The notes: a model not told the origin generated them from the letters alone. Shown: positions 39,802 to 49,292, counted from the first letter of the stretch. The stretch is 63,554 nucleotides of DNA from Streptosporangium canum (GCF_900113865.1 NZ_FOQY01000041.1:1-63554), one strand, 5' to 3'. Made by a program: numbers and translations.

Positions 39802-42800
39802 GTGGCTGCCCTGGCCGAGGCGTTTGTGCGGGTCCGCGCGGACACGACCGGTGTCCGCGAGGACGTCCGCCGCGACTTCGAGAAGACCGGCGGCGAGTCC
39901 GGCGACGCCTTCGGCCGCCGCTTCACCCGCGACGCGAACGGGCGTCTGCGGGACGAGCGTGGCAAGTTCGTGTCCGAGGGCGAGAAGCTCGGCGAAGGCA
40001 TCGGCGACGGCGCCGCCAAGGGCTTCGCCAAGAAGATCGGGGGCGGAGGCGGGGGCGGAGGCGGGGGCGGATTCGGCGACATCATCCGCCGCGCCTTCGC
40101 CGCGATCACCCCGAACATCCCCAACCTCGTCAGCGGGTTCAGCCAGATCGGCGACTCCGTCGGCGACCTCAGCCAGCGGATAGGCCGCCTCGGCGTGACC
40201 GGCACGTCCGCACTGGCCGGCCTGACCACGACCCTGGGGAAGCTCGGCATCACCGGAGGCGCCGCGCTGGCCAGCCTCACCGCAGGCCTGACCAAGCTGG
40301 GCGTCGGCGCCGCAGCCCTGTCGACGCTCGCCGCGGCTGCGGCGTCGGCCACAGCGAGCATGGTGGCGCTGGCCGGCGCGATCGCCCCGGCGTCGGGGCT
40401 GTTCGCCGCGCTGCCGGGCGCGATTGCGGGTGGCGTGGCGGTGATGGGCACCCTCAAGATCGCCTTGCTCGGGGTGGCGGACGCGTTCACGGCTGCCATC
40501 TCTGGTGACTACGAGGATTTCCTTGATGCTGTCGCCGACCTGTCGCCGGCGGCCTCGGCGGCGGCGTTCGAGTTGAACGAGCTGTACAACCCGATTCGGG
40601 ATCTGCGGGTTGCGGTCCAGGACGCTTTCTTCACCCCTCTCCTTGGCCAGATCACACAGCTCAGCGTGCTGCTTGGGCCGCTGCAGGACGGCATGGCCGG
40701 TGTGGCCGCCGAGTTCGGCCGGGGTGCGCTGCAGCTTGCCGAGTTCGCCCGGTCGGCGGAGTCAGTGGCTGCTATCGGCGCGATCTTCGCTGATCTTCGC
40801 CGGTCGATCGCCGACGTTACGCCAGCGCTGACGCCGCTGCTGGCCGGATTCCGTGACCTGGCGGTCGTCGGGTCGGGGTTCTTCGCGGGCCTGGCGCCGG
40901 GCATTGCCCGGACGGTGGCCGAGTTCGGCGAGTTCCTGTCACAGGCGTCGGCGTCTGGGCGGGCGCTGGAGTGGATGACCACCGGTCTGGCCGTGCTCAA
41001 GCAGCTCGGCCAGGTCGTCCTGCAAGTCGGCGGAATCTTCGAAGCGGTGTTCCGCGCGGCGGGCAAGGCCGGCGGAGACGCTCTGGGCGGCCTCATCGGG
41101 CTGCTGCGCAACATCAACGCCGCCCTGTCGTCCCAGGAGGGACAGGCCAGCCTCGTCAAGATCTTCGAGTCGTTGCAGCAGGTCGGCGCGGCCCTCAGCC
41201 CTGTGATCAGGGCGCTGCTCGACGCGCTGGGGGCGATCGCCCCGGTCGTGGCGGACATCGCGGTCGCGTTTGGCCCAGTCCTCACTTCGGCGGTCCAGGC
41301 GCTCGCGCCAGCGCTCGCCGCGCTCGGCCCCGGCATAACGGCTGTGGTCCGCGGGCTCGGCGATGGGGTCGCCGCCCTGGCGCCCTCCCTGGTGCCTCTC
41401 GCCCGGGCGCTGTCAGATGTCCTGGGCGCGGTTTCGCCGCTGATCCCTGTAGTCGCGGAGATCGCGGCGATCCTGGCGGGTGGCCTTGCTGCTGCGCTGA
41501 AGGCGATCATCCCGTCAGTCGTAGCGTTCGCGAAGGCACTCAAGCCCGCCCTCGAAGCAGTCGGCCCCGCCGCGGCGGCGGTGTTCGGCGCCCTGGCTGA
41601 GTCGATCACGAAAGTGACGCCTGCACTGGCGCCACTCGGCCGGGCGATCGGCCAGGTGGCCGGAGCCTTCGCGCCGCTGCTCGCACAGCTGGGCCCGGCG
41701 ATCACTGCGCTGATGCCCGGCATCTCGGCGATGGCCACCGGGTTGGCGTCGGCGTTCGCCGCGCTGGTGCCAGCGCTGGTGCCGATCGGTCAGGCGATCA
41801 GCCAGGCGTTCACCGCTATCGGTCCGGTGTTCGCCGCCATCGGTCAGGCGATCGCGTTGCTCGCCCCGCAGATCGCCACGGTGGTGACGGCGTTCGCACC
41901 CCTTGTGTCTGTCCTCATTGGCGTCCTGGCGCCTGCTCTGGCGGCTTTGGCGCCTGGTCTGGTCGCGGTCGGCGAGGCCCTCGCGACTGCGTTCGCCAAC
42001 CCGGCCGTGTCCGAGGCGCTGCTGTCGCTCGGTGAGGGAATCGCGAATCTGCTGATCGCGGTGGCGCCGCTGATCCCGCCGCTGATCGAGCTGGCGGCGA
42101 TTCTGGTTGAACGGCTCGGCTCTGGTCTGACGACGCTGGCGGCTCTGCTCACCCCGGTGATCTCCGCCTTGGTGGATGCGCTAGCACCGATTCTGCCGGA
42201 GATTGCCCGCCTGTTTTCCGAGGTCAGCTCCGCCCTCTTACCGGTCGCCTCCCAGTTCGGCAACGAGCTCGCGGGCGCGCTGCGGGAGCTGATGCCTCAT
42301 ATCCAGCCGATCATGGATGCGCTGCGCGAGGTCGGCGGGCAGATTCTGACCGCGCTGCGGGATGTGTTGCCGCAGGTCACCCCACACCTGGGAACGCTCG
42401 CGAGGGCGTTCAGTGAGGTCTTCGTCGAGGTGGCCAAGGTCCTACCGGATTTGATCAAGTTCGGGGGCGAGGTTCTCGTCGCGCTGATTCGGCAGCTGCC
42501 GGTTCTGGTGCCGATGATCACGGATCTGGCGCTGCAGTTCCTGGAGGTGTTCAAGCAGCTCACCCCCCTGATTCCGCCGCTGTTGAAGCTGCTCCTGGAG
42601 ATCGTCAAGCCTCTCATACCTGAGCTGCCGAAGCTGTTGCCGCCCTTGATCGAGCTGGCCAGGGTTTTCACTGACCTGCTGATCAAGGCGACGCCGCTGA
42701 TCAGCAAACTCCTGGAGTCGGAGGAGGTGGCGCGGATCGTGAAGATCGGGTCGCAGAACATGATCCTCGCGTTCGGGCTGGTGCGAGACGCGATCAACTT

Positions 42801-43320
42801 CGCGGTCGGGGCGATCCAAACTTTCATCGGCTTGTTCTTCGGCCTCCCCGGTCAGGTGGATGCCGGCTTGGGCCGCATGGGTCAGGCGATCAAGGGCTGG
42901 GCCAACAGTGTGATCGGATGGTTTGAAGCGATCATCAACATCCTCGCCTCCGGCGTCCCCGGCATGGGCCAGGTGCACTTCCCCCGCCTGGCGAACGGTG
43001 CGATCGTCGACCGGGCCACGATGGCGATGATCGGCGAAGCTGGCCGGGAGGTCGTCATCCCGCTGACCCGGCCGCGCCGCGCGGTGGAGCTGGCCGAACA
43101 GTCCGGCCTCACCGACCTGCTCGCGCATCACTTCAAGGTGCCGGACCTGTCCGCCAGGCCGCTCGCCCTGGCCGGCGCCAATGCTGCCCCAGCAGCCGCT
43201 GTGGCGGGTCCGGGATGGGATGACCGGCCGCTCATCGGCACCTACGTCGCCGCCCCCGGCCAGTCGCCGCAGCGGCTGATGTCGGACCTGCGCGTCGAGG
43301 CGATCGGAGCGAAGTGGTAA
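39802..43320 (+). CDS. Tape measure protein
   Basis: 1172 residues. GTG with GGGGG upstream. Ala/Leu/Pro-rich helical repeats of the kind 'ITPALAPL..L.PAI..I.PGI..' fill residues 200-950. A Gly-rich stretch is at about 77-93 and the end has ANGAIVDRATMAMIGEAGREVVIPL, the conserved C-terminal tape-measure motif. No peptidase or lytic domain seen. Sets tail length, roughly 170 nm if the usual 1.5 angstrom per residue holds. Confidence 0.92.
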   Translation: MAALAEAFVRVRADTTGVREDVRRDFEKTGGESGDAFGRRFTRDANGRLRDERGKFVSEGEKLGEGIGDGAAKGFAKKIGGGGGGGGGGGFGDIIRRAFAAITPNIPNLVSGFSQIGDSVGDLSQRIGRLGVTGTSALAGLTTTLGKLGITGGAALASLTAGLTKLGVGAAALSTLAAAAASATASMVALAGAIAPASGLFAALPGAIAGGVAVMGTLKIALLGVADAFTAAISGDYEDFLDAVADLSPAASAAAFELNELYNPIRDLRVAVQDAFFTPLLGQITQLSVLLGPLQDGMAGVAAEFGRGALQLAEFARSAESVAAIGAIFADLRRSIADVTPALTPLLAGFRDLAVVGSGFFAGLAPGIARTVAEFGEFLSQASASGRALEWMTTGLAVLKQLGQVVLQVGGIFEAVFRAAGKAGGDALGGLIGLLRNINAALSSQEGQASLVKIFESLQQVGAALSPVIRALLDALGAIAPVVADIAVAFGPVLTSAVQALAPALAALGPGITAVVRGLGDGVAALAPSLVPLARALSDVLGAVSPLIPVVAEIAAILAGGLAAALKAIIPSVVAFAKALKPALEAVGPAAAAVFGALAESITKVTPALAPLGRAIGQVAGAFAPLLAQLGPAITALMPGISAMATGLASAFAALVPALVPIGQAISQAFTAIGPVFAAIGQAIALLAPQIATVVTAFAPLVSVLIGVLAPALAALAPGLVAVGEALATAFANPAVSEALLSLGEGIANLLIAVAPLIPPLIELAAILVERLGSGLTTLAALLTPVISALVDALAPILPEIARLFSEVSSALLPVASQFGNELAGALRELMPHIQPIMDALREVGGQILTALRDVLPQVTPHLGTLARAFSEVFVEVAKVLPDLIKFGGEVLVALIRQLPVLVPMITDLALQFLEVFKQLTPLIPPLLKLLLEIVKPLIPELPKLLPPLIELARVFTDLLIKATPLISKLLESEEVARIVKIGSQNMILAFGLVRDAINFAVGAIQTFIGLFFGLPGQVDAGLGRMGQAIKGWANSVIGWFEAIINILASGVPGMGQVHFPRLANGAIVDRATMAMIGEAGREVVIPLTRPRRAVELAEQSGLTDLLAHHFKVPDLSARPLALAGANAAPAAAVAGPGWDDRPLIGTYVAAPGQSPQRLMSDLRVEAIGAKW

Positions 43321-44186
43321 TGGCCGCCGGCGACCTCATCACCCGCGACCATCAGATCGAGTTCCGGGGCCTGCTGCTCGGGTCGACCACACCGTACGGC
43401 TGGCAAACCCTGGAAGGTTGGGACCAAACCGTCACCGTGGGCAACAAGCCCAGAAATAGCGGTGACGGCTCCTACCCAGGCAACGGGCGCCGGCCGGAGC
43501 GGGCCATCGTCTGGGCCTTCCAGATGCACCCCGCCGCCGCTGAGTTCGCGGCGGCGGTGGCTGCGGTGGAGCAGATGGCTGCGACCGTGCGCGATGCGAC
43601 GGAGCATCCGCTGGTCATCGCTGACCGGACGGCGACGCGCATGGTGTATGCCAAGTGCACCCGCTTGGTGATGCCCCGCGACAAGCTGTTCGCCGCCGGC
43701 ATCGTCAAGTGCGGCCTGCAGTGGGTTGCCTCCAACCCGGCCAAGCTGGAGCTCACTGAGCGGTCGGTGACGATCGCCGCACCGACCGCCGGGTCCGGGG
43801 GGCTCACCTACCCACTGTCGTATCCGATCACGTACGGCACCGCGGGCGGCCCATCCAACGCGACGTGCACGAACTTCGGGACCGAGCCCGCAGATCCGAT
43901 GCTGACTTTCGTGGGCCCGTTGACGACGCCCCGCGTGGTCAACAGCACGCTGACCCGGGCGCTGGAGTTCAACATCACCCTCGGCGCGGGGCAGACGCTG
44001 ACGGTTGATGTGGGCCGCGGCACGGTGCTGCTGGACGGGGTAACGGACCGGTTGACGGCCCGTACCAACAGCTCGGTGCCGGTGCGGGCGTTTCAACTCG
44101 ACCCGGGCGACAACAACCTCACGCTGCTGGCCGCGTCGTTCGGGGCGGGCGCGCAGCTCGCCGTGACGTGGCGCTCCACTTACTGA
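43320..44186 (+). CDS. Distal tail protein (Dit-like)
   Basis: 288 residues, TAATG overlap. DHQIEFRGLLLGSTTPYGWQ, then PERAIVWAFQMHPAAAEFAAAV, RTATRMVYAKCTRLVMPRD and a beta-rich C-terminal galectin-like half. This is the standard distal tail protein placed right after the tape measure. It forms the ring joining the tail tube to the tip. Confidence 0.8.
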   Translation: MAAGDLITRDHQIEFRGLLLGSTTPYGWQTLEGWDQTVTVGNKPRNSGDGSYPGNGRRPERAIVWAFQMHPAAAEFAAAVAAVEQMAATVRDATEHPLVIADRTATRMVYAKCTRLVMPRDKLFAAGIVKCGLQWVASNPAKLELTERSVTIAAPTAGSGGLTYPLSYPITYGTAGGPSNATCTNFGTEPADPMLTFVGPLTTPRVVNSTLTRALEFNITLGAGQTLTVDVGRGTVLLDGVTDRLTARTNSSVPVRAFQLDPGDNNLTLLAASFGAGAQLAVTWRSTY

Positions 44187-44214
44187 CCACCCCCGACTTG
44201 TTGAGGAGGCGTCT

Positions 44215-45312
44215 GTGACGATTCGTACGTTGGCGCTCGCATCCGCCGCCACCAGCATCCAGGACCACCGCCTTGCGTTGGGTGCGTTCATGGGCCCTGG
44301 CAGCACCGTGTTGGAGCGCCGGGGCGGCATCTACTACTACCCAGGCGCAGCTGACCTGGTGAGCGCGTCCGCCCTGCAGGCGAACGTCACGCCCTTCGTA
44401 GCCGTTGTGGACGGCACCAGCAACAGCCTGCAAGGACAAGTCGTTGTGGTGGCCGATGCCAACGAGACGCTCACTTTCGCGGCGGGCGAGGCCGCTGTGG
44501 CACGTACCGATCGGGTGGTGCTGCAGGTCAGGGACAACACCTTCGACGCCTCCGGCAGCACAGACGCCAGGGTCGTGATCGTGAAGGGCAACACCTCGAC
44601 GGGCGCGGCTACTGCAGTCCCGGCCAGCAGCCTGCTGCTGTGGGAGGTCGTCGTCCCGATCGGCGCGTCATCGATCACGTTCTCGTCGGCCCGGACGGAC
44701 CGGCGGCAATGGATCGCGACGCCGATGCGGATCCCCGTCAACTCCTCCACCGAGCGCGACGCACTGCCCGCCATCCCGGGCCTGGAGGTGACCCGACTCG
44801 ACACGGGCGACATCCAGCAGTATTGGTCGAGCGCGTGGCGAACCCTGCTGCCGGTCGCCGCCCCGACGTCTCAGGTGTCATTCGTGCGTAAAACGTCGGA
44901 CACGGCACGGTCGAACGCGGCGTCGCAGACGGCTGACCCTCATCTGACGTTGGCGGTGGCGGCGAACTCCACGTATCTGTTTGACGGGTTTCTCATTTAC
45001 TCCGGGCCCACCGCAGCCGACTTCGCTTTCGGTTTTACTCTGCCCAGTGGCGCTACGTCACAGTTCGCTGCCCATACTCTTGCGGACACTGCTGGGGCGA
45101 CGTACGGCGATATAGACATGCGTGTCTATGCTCCCCCATCGGTTTTCTTCATGGGGGCGGCGGCGAGCAATGCGGCTTCCATGCCTAGGGGGATAATTCG
45201 TACTGGTGGTACGGCTGGAAATGTGACTCTTATCTGGAGTCAGGTTATAGGTAATGCGTCTGCCACTACTCTTTATGCCGATAGCTATATTCGGCTGGAA
45301 AAGGTCGCCTGA
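44215..45312 (+). CDS. Tail-tip / minor tail protein with AT-richer end
   Basis: 365 residues, GTG with GAGGAGG. The first two thirds match actinophage minor tail proteins (GGIYYYPGAADLVSASALQ, VVVVADANETLTFAAG, WATPMRIPVNSSTERDALPA). The last third is a beta-rich lectin-like domain whose codons become T/A-rich from about 44980 to 45310 (unlike its neighbours). Likely a receptor-binding tip recently acquired. Confidence 0.75.
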   Translation: MTIRTLALASAATSIQDHRLALGAFMGPGSTVLERRGGIYYYPGAADLVSASALQANVTPFVAVVDGTSNSLQGQVVVVADANETLTFAAGEAAVARTDRVVLQVRDNTFDASGSTDARVVIVKGNTSTGAATAVPASSLLLWEVVVPIGASSITFSSARTDRRQWIATPMRIPVNSSTERDALPAIPGLEVTRLDTGDIQQYWSSAWRTLLPVAAPTSQVSFVRKTSDTARSNAASQTADPHLTLAVAANSTYLFDGFLIYSGPTAADFAFGFTLPSGATSQFAAHTLADTAGATYGDIDMRVYAPPSVFFMGAAASNAASMPRGIIRTGGTAGNVTLIWSQVIGNASATTLYADSYIRLEKVA

Positions 45313-45313
45313 C

Positions 45314-46435
45314 GTGGCGTTGCATCGCTGCGTCGTCGCCGACTTCTTGAGCAACACGACGCTCACTGAGATGGATCTTGCGGTGGACACCTGCCAGCGC
45401 AGGATCATCGTGCCGGGCCAGTTCTCTGCGACCGCGCCGCTGACGAACCGGGACGAGGCCGCGAAGGCGCGGAAGATCGTCGTCAACCGCACGAAAATCC
45501 ACATGTGGAAAGACAACATCCCCTGGGGCACGTACTTCATCAGATACGCCCAACCCGAAGAAGACGAAGAAGGCAACCTCACACTCCGCATCACGGGCCA
45601 GTCGCTGGAGGTCTACCCCTACCTCCGTAAAATCCGCACGACCCTCAACTATGCGGGTATGGACCAGCTCGACATCGCCCGCGCGCTCCTCAACAACATG
45701 GCCAGCCGACCCGAAAGCGATATTGGGCTGAACCTCATGGCCGGCCTGTCTGGCGTCACCCGCGACCGCACCTACAAGGCGGGTGAGAACGCCTCCTACG
45801 GCACCCGGCTGGAGCAGCTTGCCAACGTCATCAATGGCTTCGAGTACATGGTCAGGACCGTGCTCGACCCCGACACCGACCAGCTGCGCTACGACTGGGT
45901 ATGGGGCTATCCCACGCTCGGCTCTCCCGAGGTCGTCCGCGACATCACCCAGCCCGGCCACATCAAATCGTGGGCCATGCCGCAGGACGGCACCGAAGCC
46001 GGCAACGCCTGGCAGACGATGGGCGACACCCTCAACGACGACCTCGGCACGCCGTCCGAGCCGGTCATGAGCCTCGTCTACGAGGACGCCGCACGTCTCG
46101 CAGCAGGTGAACCGCTGCTGGACCGGACGGAGACGTACTCCTCGGTGAAGCTGCAGTCCACGTTGAACGCGTACGCGCAGCAGCTGCGTGACACCCGGTC
46201 CGGGCCGGTCACCGTCCCGCAGATCCGGGTGCGGTTCGATGACAGCTTCTCGATCGACCCGAACTATCTCGGCGATCGGGCAAGGTTCACGCTGCTCAAC
46301 GACTACTACCCGCTCGACGACACCGGGGCTCCGACGTTCAGCCGGGACTGGCGGATCGTCGGCATGGATCTGAAGACGCCGAAGGGCGAGGACCAGGAAG
46401 CAAGCGCTGAGCTGCTGTTCGAGGGGGCCACCTGA
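45314..46435 (+). CDS. Minor tail protein, Gp37-like hub
   Basis: 373 residues. GTG immediately after the previous stop. TTLTEMDLAVDTCQRRIIVPGQFSATAP, YFIRYAQPEEDEEGNLTLRITGQSLEVYPYLRKI and EQLANVINGFEYMVRTV follow siphovirus tail hub (ReqiPepy6 Gp37-like) proteins. Probably part of the tip complex. Confidence 0.78.
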   Translation: MALHRCVVADFLSNTTLTEMDLAVDTCQRRIIVPGQFSATAPLTNRDEAAKARKIVVNRTKIHMWKDNIPWGTYFIRYAQPEEDEEGNLTLRITGQSLEVYPYLRKIRTTLNYAGMDQLDIARALLNNMASRPESDIGLNLMAGLSGVTRDRTYKAGENASYGTRLEQLANVINGFEYMVRTVLDPDTDQLRYDWVWGYPTLGSPEVVRDITQPGHIKSWAMPQDGTEAGNAWQTMGDTLNDDLGTPSEPVMSLVYEDAARLAAGEPLLDRTETYSSVKLQSTLNAYAQQLRDTRSGPVTVPQIRVRFDDSFSIDPNYLGDRARFTLLNDYYPLDDTGAPTFSRDWRIVGMDLKTPKGEDQEASAELLFEGAT

Positions 46436-46677
46436 TGGCGACACCCAACTACCCGAAGAGCAACGGTGACGTTCAGCGGGAGCTTCGGCAGGGCATCATC
46501 GAGGCGCAGGCGGCCGCGCAGAATCGGGTGGAGTTCGTCCAGGCGTCGAAGGGGTTGATTCTGCCGAATCTGGCCGGGCATCCGGCTGCTCCGGCGTCTG
46601 GTGTGATCTTGTACGCGCTCGCCGGGCATCTGTGGTGCAAGGAGGCCGATGGCTCCCCGCATCAGCTCACGTCGTGA
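46435..46677 (+). CDS. Small tail-tip protein
   Basis: 80 residues, TGATG overlap. Helical start (GDVQRELRQGIIEAQAAAQNR), then beta, ending in GHLWCKEADGSPHQLTS, an end often seen in terminal tail proteins of actinophages. Last gene of the morphogenesis operon; converges with a leftward gene whose stop is adjacent. Confidence 0.65.
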   Translation: MATPNYPKSNGDVQRELRQGIIEAQAAAQNRVEFVQASKGLILPNLAGHPAAPASGVILYALAGHLWCKEADGSPHQLTS

Positions 46678-47352
46678 TCAGGGGGTGTCGGCGGTGACCC
46701 GGCACACCCCGTACGGGCCGTCCTCGGTCTCCTCCCGGGCCACCTTGCCGTCGATGATGATTCGGCACGTCACGGTCCCCTTGTCGCTGGCGTTTTGCAC
46801 CCAGAAGTAGAAGTGCCGGAGCTCGTCGACCTTCAGCTCTTTCCGGTAGGGAAGCGGCACGCCGTTGTCCTGCGTGATGCGGTAGTTCGCACTGCCGGTG
46901 ATGTTCAGCGCGCTGGTCGCGCCGTCGGATCCGATGGCTTCGAACACCACGGTGTGCTTTCCGCTGCCCTGTACGGCGGAGCTGCTGGAGTCTGAGGTCG
47001 GGGTGCTCAGCGCCGTGGTGCCGACTCCGGCGATGGCGCCGGCCATGACGAGGACCCAGTAGAGGATCCACAGGCTGGTGAGGATCCAGCCGAGGACGAC
47101 GCCGGCGAGCGCCATGCCGTGTCCGTCAGTGCGGTCGCGTTTGATCTGGCCGAGGGAGACGTGGCCGAACACGATGGCCAGCAGGCTGGTGAATCCGCAG
47201 GTGATGAACCCTGTCAGCCCGAGCACCAAGCTGGCCACGGCGAGGCCGTTGGTCTTGGTCGGCGACGGTTGCTGGGGGGCGTAGCCGTACGGCTGGCCGT
47301 AGCCCTGCTGCTGGTAGGGGTCTTGCTGGCCGTAGTTGGGCGGGTAGCTCAC
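46678..47352 (-). CDS. DUF4190-type membrane protein with MmpS-like domain (moron)
   Basis: 224 residues. A Tyr/Gln/Pro-rich cytoplasmic N-terminus (PNYGQQDPYQQQGYG), two membrane spans (LAVASLVLGLTGFITCGFTSLLAIVFG and LAGVVLGWILTSLWILYWVLVMAGAIAG) as in DUF4190, then a secreted beta domain (HTVVFEAIGSDGATSALNI to GTVTCRIIIDG) like MmpS-type accessory proteins. Host-like and leftward in a rightward late operon, with its own upstream region: a lysogenic-conversion gene, perhaps altering the envelope. Confidence 0.78.
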   Translation of the reverse strand: MSYPPNYGQQDPYQQQGYGQPYGYAPQQPSPTKTNGLAVASLVLGLTGFITCGFTSLLAIVFGHVSLGQIKRDRTDGHGMALAGVVLGWILTSLWILYWVLVMAGAIAGVGTTALSTPTSDSSSSAVQGSGKHTVVFEAIGSDGATSALNITGSANYRITQDNGVPLPYRKELKVDELRHFYFWVQNASDKGTVTCRIIIDGKVAREETEDGPYGVCRVTADTP

Positions 47353-47412
47353 GGATTCTCCACGTTCCTGGGGGTGCGTGTGAGACGCCTGAGACGCCGC
47401 CCTGGGTTACGT

Positions 47413-47430
47413 GTGGCCGGATCCGGCCAC
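47413..47430. promoter_or_regulatory. 18-bp perfect palindrome upstream of the moron
   Basis: GTGGCCGGATCCGGCCAC lies 61 bases before the leftward gene start and ahead of the rightward lysis genes. Likely operator or bidirectional hairpin in the divergent gap. Confidence 0.45.
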
Positions 47431-47439
47431 CCCTGAATC

Positions 47440-47488
47440 GTGTCGCCTGCGCTGGGATGGTGCGCCCCTGAGGGAGCGCAGGCGACAC
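47440..47488 (+). terminator. 14-bp inverted repeat before the lysis genes
   Basis: GTGTCGCCTGCGCT (47440-47453) and its exact complement (47475-47488) with a 21-base loop, followed by CCTCTCTTCTTCTC. Terminator or attenuator ahead of the lysis cassette. Confidence 0.5.
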
Positions 47489-47534
47489 CCTCTCTTCTTC
47501 TCGGCCTCGGGCCGTACTCATATCAGGAGGTCGT

Positions 47535-47861
47535 GTGGAGTGGGCGCAGGTCCCGATCGTTCAGGGCGGGGCGGTCGGCCTCGTGCTGGCGATCATCTGG
47601 CTGATCGCCCTCGGCCGGCTCGTCCCCCGTTCCACTCTGGAGGACGTGCGGGCCGACCGGGACGCCCGGATCGCAGAAGCGAACGACGACGCGACCCAGT
47701 GGCAGCAGCTGTACATCAGCGAATGTCAGGCGCACGAGACCACCAGGAAAGCGCACGCCGAGGAGACCCGGGCCGCGCTGGTCGCCTCGACCGAGGGGGC
47801 GCAGATCGCCGCGGCGCTGCTGACGGAGATCAGGAATCGGCAGATCGAGGCCCAGCCATGA
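47535..47861 (+). CDS. Single-span membrane protein, holin-like
   Basis: 108 residues, GTG with AGGAGG five bases upstream. One N-terminal span (GGAVGLVLAIIWLIALGRLV) then a long charged coiled coil (LEDVRADRDARIAEANDDATQW). This layout is common in the lysis region of actinophages. May regulate or form the holin. Confidence 0.65.
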   Translation: MEWAQVPIVQGGAVGLVLAIIWLIALGRLVPRSTLEDVRADRDARIAEANDDATQWQQLYISECQAHETTRKAHAEETRAALVASTEGAQIAAALLTEIRNRQIEAQP

Positions 47862-48064
47862 GCAGACCTGAGGATCAGCGGCCGGACATCGACGAGGCCA
47901 CCCGGCTGGTGGAGGAATCCCAGCGGCGTGCTGCTGCCGAGCAGGCGCGGGCCCGTGAGGCTGCGGGCCGTTCGCTGTCGATCGCGCGGCTGTTGCGTCG
48001 GCTGCGGGAGGAGAACGGGTTCGGCCGGCTCATGGATGAGGCATTTGGAGGCGGTCGTGGGTGA
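47858..48064 (+). CDS. Small helical lysis-region protein
   Basis: 68 residues, ATGA overlap. Charged helix (ATRLVEESQRRAAAEQARAREA) and a basic RLLRRLREENGFGRLMDEAF end. Unknown; a regular neighbour of holin genes. Confidence 0.55.
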   Translation: MSRPEDQRPDIDEATRLVEESQRRAAAEQARAREAAGRSLSIARLLRRLREENGFGRLMDEAFGGGRG

Positions 48065-48374
48065 AGGGCTCAGGTTGATCGGCAGTTTGCTGGTGGTGGT
48101 GACGGCGTTGCTGGCGTGGGCGTGTGTGATCGCCCAGGTGCTGCTGGCGCGGTGGTGGCAGACGTCCGCCGGCCGACACGTGTTCGTGTTCCAGCTCGTG
48201 CTGGCGCTGTGCACTGGCCTGTGGGCGTTGCGGCTGCTCATCCCGGATGGCGACTGGTTTCAGGTGGCCCGCCTGGTGGCGTTCACTTTGGTGCCGTGGG
48301 TGCTCGGCTGGCGTTTTTTGATCATTTTGCAGACCTGGCGCAAGGGGCGCCGTCAGCGAGAGGAACACCGATGA
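48057..48374 (+). CDS. Two-span membrane protein
   Basis: 105 residues. GTG start with GGAGG five bases upstream. Spans LLVVVTALLAWACVIAQVLL and FQLVLALCTGLWALRLLIP, possibly a third at VAFTLVPWVLGWRFLIIL; basic tail. Ends in ATGA overlap with the endolysin, so a holin or antiholin is likely. Confidence 0.6.
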   Translation: MGEGLRLIGSLLVVVTALLAWACVIAQVLLARWWQTSAGRHVFVFQLVLALCTGLWALRLLIPDGDWFQVARLVAFTLVPWVLGWRFLIILQTWRKGRRQREEHR

Positions 48375-49180
48375 AGCTGGTGACGCGCGCGCAGTGGGGA
48401 GCCCGCCCGGCGAAGCGGGGCCTGACAGCACTGCCATCCGCCCGCGGCGTGAAGGTGCACTACGTCGGCTCCCGGGTGAACCCCAGCCCCACGAAGACCT
48501 GCGGGGCCCACTGCCGGGACATGGTCCGAGGCATCCAGAACCATCACATGGACGGCAACGGCTGGTCGACGATCGCCTACAACTTGCTCGTCTGTGAGCA
48601 CGGCACCGTGTTCGAGGGGCGCGGCAAGGGCATCATGTCGGCGGCCAACGGGGAGGGCCTCAACGGAGGGCACTACGCCGTCTGCGCCCTGATCGGCGAC
48701 AAAGGACTGGTCGAGCCCACCGACGAGCTGCTGAACGGCCTGGTCGACGCGATCGGCTACCTGCGCAACCACGGCGCTGGCCGAGAGGTGAAGGGGCACC
48801 GCGACGGCTACGCCACCAGCTGCCCGGGAGATCGGCTGTACCGGTGGGTGAAGGCGGGTGCGCGCCGGCCGGACGCCCCGGAGGAGAAGCCGATCGAGGT
48901 CGTCATCAAGAACGGGATCGCTGTGTGGCCGGGCCGTGTGCTCGAGCTGGTGGATCCGATGATGCGGGGCGAGGACGTGCGCGCGTGGCAGGCCCGCCTG
49001 GCGCGGCGCGGCTGGAAGGTCGACGTGGATGGCTGGTACGGCTCACAGTCCCGGTCGGTGTGCCGGTCTTGGCAGCGCGCTGTGGGCCTGCCGGTGACGG
49101 GTCGAGTGGATGAGGCGACGTGGGATTCGGCGTGGTCGTGGCGGCCGCCGACGCCGGGCGAGGTCGATGAGACGAACTGA
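48371..49180 (+). CDS. Endolysin: amidase with peptidoglycan-binding domain
   Basis: 269 residues. PGRP/amidase-2 domain with zinc ligands His30 (VKVHYVG), His143 (VKGHRDG) and Cys151 (SCPGDRLY), and the fold segment STIAYNLLVCEHGTVFEGRG. Linker 165-190; PG_binding_1 domain about 195-265 (RGEDVRAWQARLARRG, VDGWYGSQSRS). It cleaves the MurNAc-L-Ala bond to lyse the host. Confidence 0.92.
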   Translation: MKLVTRAQWGARPAKRGLTALPSARGVKVHYVGSRVNPSPTKTCGAHCRDMVRGIQNHHMDGNGWSTIAYNLLVCEHGTVFEGRGKGIMSAANGEGLNGGHYAVCALIGDKGLVEPTDELLNGLVDAIGYLRNHGAGREVKGHRDGYATSCPGDRLYRWVKAGARRPDAPEEKPIEVVIKNGIAVWPGRVLELVDPMMRGEDVRAWQARLARRGWKVDVDGWYGSQSRSVCRSWQRAVGLPVTGRVDEATWDSAWSWRPPTPGEVDETN

Positions 49181-49218
49181 CCCGACGAACTCTCAACTCT
49201 CAGTTGATCGTTGCCCTG

Positions 49219-49250
49219 GCCAGCACAAACGTGCTGGCTCTTATAGTTTT
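49219..49250 (+). terminator. Terminator after the endolysin
   Basis: GCCAGCAC-AAAC-GTGCTGGC (8-bp perfect stem) followed by TCTTATAGTTTT. Classic intrinsic terminator at 49219-49238 plus T-rich tail. Confidence 0.85.
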
Positions 49251-49292
49251 CCGCCCCAGTTTGAGGGCGGCGATTCCCCTCAGGAGGGGCGC

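Noticed and set aside
45266..46444. Leftward 392-codon frame opposite the tail hub gene
   Set aside because: Shadow frame; the rightward gene has tail-hub features and coupled neighbours.
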